Source: DASXTW01 sp046726275 (GTDB lineage: Bacteria > Actinomycetota > UBA4738). From it: a stretch of 6,896 nt of DNA. The stretch covers positions 1 through 6,896 of the forward strand of contig JBKPAF010000078.1 of NCBI GenBank assembly GCA_046726275.1, given 5' to 3'. The position numbers were made by a program, and so were the translations under genes. Positions 1-5,216 of this stretch are shown here, in pieces. Numbering within the stretch: position 1 is the first letter of the stretch; each line of letters opens with the position of its first letter. The notes below the pieces were generated by a model. The model saw nothing but the letters and a program-made list of their open reading frames with translations. It did not search any database and was not told where the DNA came from.

Positions 1-10
1 GGATCGATCG

Positions 11-430
11 ATGCGAAATCAACGCTATCACGGCGCTCTGAAAGGGTTCTTCCCGTTCGTGGCCGTGGCCATGCTCGCTTGGTGGAGATGGCGGCCGTTC
101 CGGGTCGAGGTCGAAGGGGAGAGCATGATGCCGGCCCTGAATCCTGGGGACTGGCTCGTGGCCATCCGAGCACAGGAGATCCGACCGGGCATGCTCGTGG
201 TCGTCGAGCATCCCCAGCGACCCGGCTACGAGATGGTGAAGCGGGTTGGGGCCACCCCGGGCGAGCGAGTTGACGGTCGGACCGTGGGTCCGGACGGATA
301 TTGGATCGTCGGCGACAACGAGGGGGCGAGCACCGATAGCCGTACCTTCGGCCCGGTCTCAGCCGGAGCGATCAAGGGGCACGTGGTCCTTCGGTACTGG
401 CCGATCGGGAGGCCGACTTGGCTTGGATAA
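11..430 (+). CDS. S26-family signal-peptidase-like protease (nickel-SOD maturation type)
   Basis: This 139-residue membrane-anchored serine protease has the S26 (LexA/signal peptidase I) Ser-Lys dyad. One hydrophobic segment (about residues 11-26) is followed by GESMMPAL, with candidate nucleophile Ser38. The general-base Lys is probably Lys77 in the EMVKRV box, and the C-terminal box GDN (101-103) followed by DSRTFGPV (109-116) is typical of the family. It is much shorter than housekeeping LepB and lacks the large periplasmic insertions. This fits the small actinobacterial proteases annotated as nickel-type superoxide dismutase maturation proteases, which trim the SodN leader so that the Ni hook is exposed. 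No sodN is visible here, so the substrate is inferred from family resemblance only; a general small signal peptidase is the alternative. The start at base 11 is the first ATG, but the frame stays open to the window edge, so the true start could lie upstream. It ends with TAA, converging on the MFS gene 8 bases away. Confidence 0.82.
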   Translation: MRNQRYHGALKGFFPFVAVAMLAWWRWRPFRVEVEGESMMPALNPGDWLVAIRAQEIRPGMLVVVEHPQRPGYEMVKRVGATPGERVDGRTVGPDGYWIVGDNEGASTDSRTFGPVSAGAIKGHVVLRYWPIGRPTWLG

Positions 431-438
431 TCGTGGAC

Positions 439-1935
439 CTACCGTTCGCCGCCTGCGGGGCGGAGCGCGGTCAGGAGCCACCGGTCGTTCTCGTCGCTGG
501 TGATCTCCATGACGGTCCCGTCTGAGGCGCGGAGCTTGAATCGGCGGCGACGGAGCACCGCTCCGCGCCGGTCGACCCGCTCGTCCCAGGCTTGGAGCAC
601 CTCGACCGGTTCCTCTTCACCGGCGATGACCACCGACCGCGGGACCTCATCCGCCTTCCCCCCCGCATAGAAGCGGACCTCGACCGACCGCCATCGCTCG
701 ATCCATATCACCGGGACCGGCGTCCACACCAGATAGATCACCGCGCAGCCGGCCAGGATCCACCCGGGGGACACGCTCGGGATGAGCACGATGGCCAGTG
801 CCGCGGCAGCCACACGAGGTAACGAGAAGGCCAGATCGTAGAGCGCGAACACTCGGCCCCGATACCTGTCCGGGATCGTGTCTTGGACGATCGTGTCCGC
901 TGCGACCTTTCGCCACGGATACGTCAGGCCCAGGGTGAATGACATGACTACAACGGTTGGGCCGATGATCTTCGGAGCCACCAGGAGGGCCACCAGACCG
1001 GCGACGGCAAACGCCAGAGCCATTATCCGCGGCTTCTCCAAGTGTTGCTCCAACCACCCGACGGTGGCCGTGCCCGCGATGACCCCCACTCCGGCGGCGG
1101 CCACGATCCGCCCGTACGACGCCACCCCCTGCTTGAACTCCTCTTTGAACACGACGATGGACAACACGGTGATGAGCCCGATCAGGAACTGGTCCAGGGC
1201 GATCGAGGTGATCGAGCCCAGCGCGGACGGCGTGTTGACGAGCCTGCGGGCGCCTTGGATCAGTTCCCTGGTCACGCGGCGGACCTCGGCATGGATGGAG
1301 CGGGCCGAACCGCGAGGCCGCAGGGCCTTCTTGATCCTGGAAGCGATGAACGCCGAGATCGGCCACAGGACGAGGGGGATGACGAGCAGCCGTTCGTTTC
1401 CGATCTGATCCGCGATCTGCGTCCCCAGGACCAGACCGGCGAAGGTGATGACCGTGCCGGTGGCCTGGGTCACGGAGTTGGCCATCAAGAGGTCTTCCTC
1501 CGGCACGAGCGTCGGGACCACTGCACCCGTGGTGGCGATGTAGAACCGATTCAGCGACACCACGACCAGGCTGAGTGCGTAGAGGAGCACGCTGGCCTTC
1601 CCGCTGGTCAAGAACAAGATCGCCACAGTGGCTGCGGTCCGGATGAGCGGGGTGAAGGTAAGGATGCGGCGACGCGACCATCTGTCGATGACGACGCCGG
1701 TGAAAGGCCCCAGTAGGGAGAACGGAATGATCAGCAGCGCGTAGGCCTTGGCCACCCCGATCGCGGTGCCTTTCTCGGGCGACAGGAACACCAGGCGCTC
1801 GATCAGGAAGGCCTGGAAGATCCCATCGCTGAAGTTGCTGGCGATCCGAGCCGCAGTGAGTCGTCGGAAGTCACGTGAAGCAAGCGCCTCCCTGGCTCGG
1901 GCCAGGCTTCCTCGACGGGTCGACGTTCTGGTCAG
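439..1935 (-). CDS. MFS transporter with extra C-terminal cytosolic domain; probable CTG start
   Basis: A major facilitator superfamily transporter of about 498 residues, most like the MFS_3/drug-exporter type. The N-terminus (LASRDFRRLTAARIASNFSDG, residues 18-38) is the usual pre-TM1 segment. A motif-A-like loop GVVIDRWSRRR lies at 80-90, and its second-half counterpart QDTIPDRYRGRVFALYD at 351-367. About 12 hydrophobic segments are spread over residues 35-412. After the last helix comes a charged tail of about 80 residues (418-498) that is not part of the MFS fold and looks like a small beta-rich cytosolic domain. No ATG, GTG or TTG occurs in frame between the overlap with ino1 and TM1. 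The best start is CTG at 1935, whose CTGA overlaps the ino1 stop, implying translational coupling. The open frame continues upstream inside ino1, but a 100-residue overlapping arginine-rich extension is implausible. The substrate is unknown. It is the third gene of the padR-ino1 operon. Confidence 0.85.
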   Translation of the reverse strand: MTRTSTRRGSLARAREALASRDFRRLTAARIASNFSDGIFQAFLIERLVFLSPEKGTAIGVAKAYALLIIPFSLLGPFTGVVIDRWSRRRILTFTPLIRTAATVAILFLTSGKASVLLYALSLVVVSLNRFYIATTGAVVPTLVPEEDLLMANSVTQATGTVITFAGLVLGTQIADQIGNERLLVIPLVLWPISAFIASRIKKALRPRGSARSIHAEVRRVTRELIQGARRLVNTPSALGSITSIALDQFLIGLITVLSIVVFKEEFKQGVASYGRIVAAAGVGVIAGTATVGWLEQHLEKPRIMALAFAVAGLVALLVAPKIIGPTVVVMSFTLGLTYPWRKVAADTIVQDTIPDRYRGRVFALYDLAFSLPRVAAAALAIVLIPSVSPGWILAGCAVIYLVWTPVPVIWIERWRSVEVRFYAGGKADEVPRSVVIAGEEEPVEVLQAWDERVDRRGAVLRRRRFKLRASDGTVMEITSDENDRWLLTALRPAGGER

Positions 1936-3062
1936 TTCGCGGTCTGGGCGTCGAAGAAGGCCGACCAGTCGTGGTGCTTCGACGAGCCGTTGCCCAGGAT
2001 GAACTCCTCGACCATCTCCCGGGCTGCGTCGTCGGAGAACTGGACCGGCGGCGACTTCATGAAGTAGGCGCTCGGGCCGATCAGTGGTCCGGCGACGCCG
2101 CGATCCATGGCCAAGCGGGCGCACCGGACGGCGTCGATGACGATCCCGGCGGAATTGGGCGAGTCCCAGACCTCGAGCTTCAGCTCGATGGACAAGGGCA
2201 CGTTTCCGAACTCGCTCCCCTCCAGCCGGATGTGGGCCCACTTGCGGTCATCGAGCCACGGCACGTAGTCCGACGGCCCGATGTGGATGTTGCCTTTTTC
2301 CAACCCGGACCGGAGCTGGCTCTGAACCGACTGGGTCTTGGAGATCTTCTTTGAGGTGAGCCGTTCGCGCTCCAGCATGTTCATGAAGTCCATGTTCCCG
2401 CCGAAGTTCAGCTGGCTGGTCCGCTCCAGCTTGACGCCTCGATCCTCGAAGAGCTTCGCCAGGATCCGGTGCACGATGGTCGCGCCGACCTGGCTCTTGA
2501 TGTCGTCGCCCACGATGGGGACGCCGGTCTCGTGGAACCGACGGGCCCACTCGCGATCGGAGGCGATGAAGACGGGCATGCAGTTCACGAACGACGCGCG
2601 AGCCTCCAGAGCGGCCTGGGCGTAGTGCTTGGCGGCGATCTCGCTCCCCACCGGGAGATAGTTCACGACCACGTCGGCCCGAGCGTCCCGAAGCGCCTGG
2701 CCCACGTCCACGGGCTCCTCGCTCGACTCGGTCACGACCTCCCGGTAGTACTGGCCCAAGCCGTCCAAGGTCGGTCCACGGAGCACGTCCACGCCGAGGG
2801 GAGCCACGTCGGCGAACTTGATCGTGTTGTTCGGCTCGCTGACGATGGCCTCTGAGACGTCTCTCCCGACCTTCTTCCCGTCGACGTCGAACGCGGCCAC
2901 GACCTGGACATCGGAGACGCGGTAGGGGCCGAGCTGCGCATGCATGAGGCCGGGTACCGATTCGCCCGCGGGAGCATCCTTATAGAACTCCAAGCCCTGG
3001 ACCAGGGCGGAGGCGCAGTTCCCCACGCCCACGATGGCGACGCGGATGTTGTCGTTGGGCAT
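1932..3062 (-). CDS. ino1: myo-inositol-1-phosphate synthase (inositol-3-phosphate synthase)
   Basis: A cytosolic NAD-dependent isomerase (EC 5.5.1.4) that converts glucose-6-phosphate to 1D-myo-inositol-3-phosphate, the entry to phosphatidylinositol, PI-mannosides and mycothiol in actinobacteria. At 376 residues it is the short prokaryotic type, close to the mycobacterial length rather than the roughly 500 of eukaryotes. Visible signatures are the Rossmann NAD loop GVGNCAS (12-18), AFDVD with Asp59 at the end of the second strand, FVNCMPVFIAS (158-168), GDDIKSQVGAT (185-195), the long core block LNFGGNMDFMNMLERERLTSKK (218-239), GPSDYVPWL (262-270) and ELKLEVWDSPNSAG (293-306). All core blocks are present, so the enzyme should be active. 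The ATG directly follows the TAG of padR, with an AGAGGGAG ribosome site about 9 bases upstream. The TGA stop lies inside the CTGA shared with the MFS gene. Confidence 0.97.
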   Translation of the reverse strand: MPNDNIRVAIVGVGNCASALVQGLEFYKDAPAGESVPGLMHAQLGPYRVSDVQVVAAFDVDGKKVGRDVSEAIVSEPNNTIKFADVAPLGVDVLRGPTLDGLGQYYREVVTESSEEPVDVGQALRDARADVVVNYLPVGSEIAAKHYAQAALEARASFVNCMPVFIASDREWARRFHETGVPIVGDDIKSQVGATIVHRILAKLFEDRGVKLERTSQLNFGGNMDFMNMLERERLTSKKISKTQSVQSQLRSGLEKGNIHIGPSDYVPWLDDRKWAHIRLEGSEFGNVPLSIELKLEVWDSPNSAGIVIDAVRCARLAMDRGVAGPLIGPSAYFMKSPPVQFSDDAAREMVEEFILGNGSSKHHDWSAFFDAQTAN

Positions 3063-3638
3063 CTATGCACGCTCCCTCTGGGCTAGGCGGGCGGCCCGGC
3101 GTGACCGGGGCCTAACCGGCTCGACGCGGGCCTGTTCGGCCTGGATGAGCTCGTCGAGCCAGCGGATATCGTTCTCGGTTGTGGACAGCTCGTGGTTCAT
3201 CAACGACAGCGTGTAGCTGTCGATTCCTTCCCTCAGCCTGTGGACCGATTCCTTGAGGTTGGTCCACCGGCCTTCCAGGAACGCTCGGCGTCGTTCCAGA
3301 AGGCGGACGCGGGTCTCGGGCTTGAGGTACTGGAAGAAGGCGAACCGCACGGAGAAGGCGCCGTCCTCGCTGGCCTCTTGGCCCGCCCGCTCGAGGAGCT
3401 CGGCGAACAGGGCCTCGCCCTTGGCCGTGATCCGGTAGACGTTCTTGCGCCGGCCGACCTGCTCCCGGGGGAAGACCATCTCCACGGCCTCCTCGCGCTG
3501 GAGGCGCTTCAGGGCGGGGTAGAGGGAACCGTAGGAGACCTGCCAGAAGCTTCCCAGCGTGTCGGCCAGGCGCTTCTTGAGCTGGTAGCCATGCATGACC
3601 TGCTCCTTCAGGAGCCCCAGGATGGCCAGCTCGAGCAT
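3063..3638 (-). CDS. PadR-family transcriptional regulator of the ino1 operon
   Basis: A 191-residue regulator with the PadR winged helix at residues 1-82: the opening LELAILGLL, then HGYQLKKRL (16-24), the recognition-helix region SYGSLYPALKRLQREE (35-50) and the wing VGRRKNVYRITAKG (61-74). The C-terminal half (about 93-170) is helical and charged, like the PadR C-terminal dimerisation (Vir_act_alpha_C-type) domain. The tail is Arg-rich. PadR proteins are dimeric repressors that usually control adjacent genes. Here the stop codon abuts the ino1 ATG, so the two are co-transcribed. The same PadR-ino1 pairing is known in mycobacteria (Rv0047c-Rv0046c). AT-rich palindromes just upstream (3662-3717) are the likely operator and imply autoregulation. 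The ATG at 3638 is preceded by an AGGAAGGA-type ribosome site about 5 bases away. The ligand is unknown; an inositol-related or lipid signal would be logical but is not shown. Confidence 0.93.
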   Translation of the reverse strand: MLELAILGLLKEQVMHGYQLKKRLADTLGSFWQVSYGSLYPALKRLQREEAVEMVFPREQVGRRKNVYRITAKGEALFAELLERAGQEASEDGAFSVRFAFFQYLKPETRVRLLERRRAFLEGRWTNLKESVHRLREGIDSYTLSLMNHELSTTENDIRWLDELIQAEQARVEPVRPRSRRAARLAQRERA

Positions 3639-3641
3639 CGG

Positions 3642-3654
3642 TTCCTTCCTCCCT
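3642..3654 (-). promoter_or_regulatory. Ribosome binding site of padR
   Basis: A purine-rich tract reading GGGAGGAAGGAA on the minus strand lies about 4-6 bases before the ATG at 3638. It is the strongest Shine-Dalgarno in the cluster and fixes the padR start. Confidence 0.7.
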
Positions 3655-3661
3655 CGTCCTC

Positions 3662-3676
3662 ATATCGGTCCGATAT
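3662..3676. promoter_or_regulatory. Operator palindrome 1 upstream of padR
   Basis: A perfect 15-bp inverted repeat with arms ATATCGG and CCGATAT around a single central T. It sits in the padR 5' leader, 24 bases from the ATG. Its composition is sharply AT-rich compared with the surrounding GC-rich DNA. It shares the ATATCG/CGATAT half-sites with the second palindrome at 3699-3717, so both are probably bound by the same dimeric protein. PadR itself is the obvious candidate, by inference from its position. Confidence 0.7.
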
Positions 3677-3685
3677 ATCAGTCAA

Positions 3686-3708
3686 ATATATCGGACGTAT
3701 ATATCGGA
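3686..3708. repeat. 10-bp direct repeat of operator half-site
   Basis: The ten bases ATATATCGGA occur at 3686-3695 and again at 3699-3708, a 13-base period. The second copy is the left arm of operator palindrome 2. The first copy lacks a good inverted partner (GACGTATAT follows), so it is a lone or degenerate half-site between the two full palindromes. The arrangement suggests cooperative occupancy across the array. Confidence 0.6.
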
Positions 3709-3717
3709 ACGATATAT
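3699..3717. promoter_or_regulatory. Operator palindrome 2, overlapping the padR-ino1 promoter
   Basis: A perfect 19-bp inverted repeat with 8-base arms ATATATCG and CGATATAT around GAA. It covers the predicted -10 box of the minus-strand promoter (3709-3714), so a bound repressor would block RNA polymerase. Its centre is 39 bases from that of palindrome 1. PadR is the most likely ligand, giving negative autoregulation of the padR-ino1-MFS operon. Confidence 0.7.
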
Positions 3718-3737
3718 GCCCGAGGACACACCGTCAA
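3709..3737 (-). promoter_or_regulatory. Predicted sigma70-type promoter of the padR-ino1-MFS operon
   Basis: On the minus strand, TTGACG (3737-3732) matches the -35 consensus at five of six positions. After 17 bases comes TATCGT (3714-3709), matching the -10 consensus at four of six. Transcription would start near 3702, giving a leader of about 64 bases before padR. Both palindromes fall at or just downstream of the -10, as expected for a repressor site. The match is by eye, without a scored model. Confidence 0.5.
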
Positions 3738-3760
3738 CTCGGGGGAAGCATTCCGGGAGG

Positions 3761-5005
3761 TCAGTGCCCGACCGAGGAATCCTGGGCGACCGGAGCCAGG
3801 ATGGCGGGCTCCGTCTCCGGCACCACCATGTGACCCCGTACATGACGCCCGCTCGGCCGCCCGGCGAGGACCATGAGGGCGGCGACGCACCCGAGGACAC
3901 CGCACAGCACCCAGAAGCCGGTGACGCTCTGGGCCAGGAGCCAGGTGCCGATGGCCGGCCCGGTCACCGACCCCGTTCCCCAGAAGAATCCGTACAGGCC
4001 CTGGTACCGACCCCGCAGGTGATCCGGGGCGATGTCGGCCACATAGGCGTACCCCACCGGGGCGGCGATCATCTCCCCCAACGTCCAGATCGCCACTGTG
4101 CCGAAGAGTGCCGGCAGTGAGTGCGCTCCTCCCGTGAGCCCGAACCCCAATCCGACCAGGAGGAACCCGAGGGCGATCGTCCGCCTGGGAGACCGGTGCA
4201 TGGTGATCGACGAGATGGGGAGCTCGAGCAGGACCACGAGCAGGCCGTTCAGGGCGAGCAGGAGCCCGAACGCGGACGGAGCCAGGTGGCTCACCCTGAC
4301 CACATGGAGCGGCAGGCTCGCGCTCTGGCCCTGGAAGTAGACGAACGAGATGACCGCGGAGCTAAGGAGGAACATTACGAATGCGCGGTCGCGAAGGATG
4401 AGTCCGTAGCCCCCCCGTCCCCGTTCCTCGGTGCGCGGGGTCAGGCGGCCACGGGGGAGAGCGACGAGGACAATCAAACCGAATGCGGCTGACGTCGCTG
4501 CGTCAGTGACGAACACCCACAGGAAGGACCGGTCGGCGAGGAACCCCGCTACCACGCTTCCCACCGCGATGCCGAGGTTTCCGGCGAGTCGCACCAGCGC
4601 GAACGCGGTCACTCTCTGTCCCTCGGGGACCACGTCGGTCATGAGTGCGCGGCTGGCAGGGCGCCACCCCTCCGTCGCCGCTCCGGCCAGGAACGCCACG
4701 AGGAGGATCGCCCAATAGGATTGGACGAAGTACAGAGCGAGCGTCGCCGCCGCGCTCGCGAACATCGAGATCGCCATCGTGGTCCGCCGGCCGATCCGGT
4801 CGGCGAGGTGGCCCGCCACGCCCCCGGTGATCATCTCGCCGACCCCGTACGCGGCCACAGCCGCGCCGGCTGCCGCGAAGCTGTAACCCCGCTTGGTCAG
4901 ATACAGGACGAGGAACACGATGGCGAACGAGGCGAACCAATTGATGAAGTTGCCGGCCACCAGGATCCAGGCGGCTCGGGGGAGGTCCTTGATGTTCTGG
5001 CGCAT
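3761..5005 (-). CDS. MFS transporter (DHA1-like efflux type)
   Basis: A 414-residue inner-membrane transporter of the MFS_1 type. TM1 begins near residue 12 after a short cytosolic MRQNIKDLPR. The TM2-TM3 loop has a clean motif A, GHLADRIGRRTT (65-76), and the matching loop in the second half is APDHLRGRYQGLYG (326-339). About 12 hydrophobic segments run to residue 381, with a hydrophilic central loop at about 184-204 (PRGRLTPRTEERGRGG). The C-terminal tail is short and soluble. The architecture resembles MdtH-like multidrug exporters, but the substrate cannot be read from the sequence. ATG at 5005 has only a weak ribosome site; in-frame GTG at 5032, preceded by a G-rich tract about 8 bases upstream, would add nine residues and is a credible alternative. 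It is not closely similar to the other MFS protein here and lacks that protein's C-terminal domain. It lies upstream of padR on the same strand, with no clear terminator between them. Confidence 0.88.
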   Translation of the reverse strand: MRQNIKDLPRAAWILVAGNFINWFASFAIVFLVLYLTKRGYSFAAAGAAVAAYGVGEMITGGVAGHLADRIGRRTTMAISMFASAAATLALYFVQSYWAILLVAFLAGAATEGWRPASRALMTDVVPEGQRVTAFALVRLAGNLGIAVGSVVAGFLADRSFLWVFVTDAATSAAFGLIVLVALPRGRLTPRTEERGRGGYGLILRDRAFVMFLLSSAVISFVYFQGQSASLPLHVVRVSHLAPSAFGLLLALNGLLVVLLELPISSITMHRSPRRTIALGFLLVGLGFGLTGGAHSLPALFGTVAIWTLGEMIAAPVGYAYVADIAPDHLRGRYQGLYGFFWGTGSVTGPAIGTWLLAQSVTGFWVLCGVLGCVAALMVLAGRPSGRHVRGHMVVPETEPAILAPVAQDSSVGH

Positions 5006-5084
5006 CGTGCGCCGCTCGCCGGTCGCATGCACGGCTGCGTCCCCCGATCCTCGTTCGCCGGGCAGATGATCTGAACGCCGAAAA

Positions 5085-5100
5085 GCAGGGTAACCCCTGC
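5085..5100. promoter_or_regulatory. Inverted repeat in MFS leader: operator or weak terminator/attenuator
   Basis: Perfect 6-bp arms GCAGGG and CCCTGC surround a 4-base loop. Read on the minus strand, in the direction of the MFS gene, the hairpin is followed at once by TTTT (5084-5081), the shape of a short intrinsic terminator placed 50-75 bases before the start codon. It also lies just downstream of a TTGACC -35-like box, so it could instead be a repressor operator inside the promoter. The sequence alone does not decide between these. Confidence 0.45.
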
Positions 5101-5176
5101 GGTCAAGCCGGAGAAAGGCGAGATCAGGGCAGAGGGGGATACCCGGTTCGAGGGAGAGTTCGGGTTGGGGGCCCCG

Positions 5177-5182
5177 TAGACT
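5177..5182 (+). promoter_or_regulatory. Possible -10 box of the phosphohydrolase gene
   Basis: TAGACT lies 35 bases before the GTG at 5217. It matches the -10 consensus TAtaaT at the first, second, fourth and last positions, the pattern favoured in high-GC actinobacteria. No clear -35 is present 16-18 bases upstream, so the call is weak. Confidence 0.3.
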
Positions 5183-5216
5183 GTCGGCGACCTCAGGAAC
5201 CCTGCGAGAGAGCCAC

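Larger units (their letters stand above)
5033..5216. other. Divergent intergenic region between MFS and phosphohydrolase genes
   Basis: About 180-210 non-coding bases, depending on the MFS start, should hold promoters for both directions. On the plus strand TAGACT (5177-5182) is a plausible -10 box 35 bases before the phosphohydrolase GTG, but no convincing -35 precedes it. On the minus strand TTGACC (5106-5101) is a good -35 but has only a poor -10 at the right distance. The region also contains a strong inverted repeat (5085-5100) and an outer pairing arm (5067-5072 with 5121-5126), described separately. Open frames across it are arginine/glycine-rich shadows without family features. Confidence 0.5.

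Noticed and set aside
449..463. CCGCC/GGCGG hairpin near the convergent gene ends as a terminator
   Set aside because: A five-pair stem inside coding sequence without a T-run is expected by chance at this GC content.
647..1681. Long minus-strand open frame of 344 codons within the MFS gene
   Set aside because: It is rich in R, G, H and P with no domain or membrane pattern, and is the out-of-frame shadow of the real MFS coding sequence in GC-rich DNA.
1936..2241. Upstream extension of the first MFS frame to an ATG at 2241, giving 600 residues
   Set aside because: The extra 102 residues lie wholly within conserved ino1 codons in another frame and read as arginine-rich shadow sequence. They have no relation to an MFS N-terminus.
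3112..3663. Minus-strand 183-codon frame overlapping padR
   Set aside because: It is the shifted-frame shadow of padR, dominated by A, P, G and R. The PadR frame has clear winged-helix motifs.
3662..3717. CRISPR-like or tandem repeat array
   Set aside because: The repeats are 8-10-base half-sites with 13- to 39-base spacing, overlapping a promoter upstream of a regulator. This fits operators, not CRISPR.
3719..3743. Possible terminator of the second MFS gene (CCCGAG/CTCGGG with a 13-base loop)
   Set aside because: The stem is only six pairs with a long loop and no T-run, and it overlaps the predicted -35 box of the padR promoter.
5061..5180. Known riboswitch upstream of the phosphohydrolase or MFS gene
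   Set aside because: No conserved core of a class I can recall is recognisable, so only an unassigned structured element is reported.
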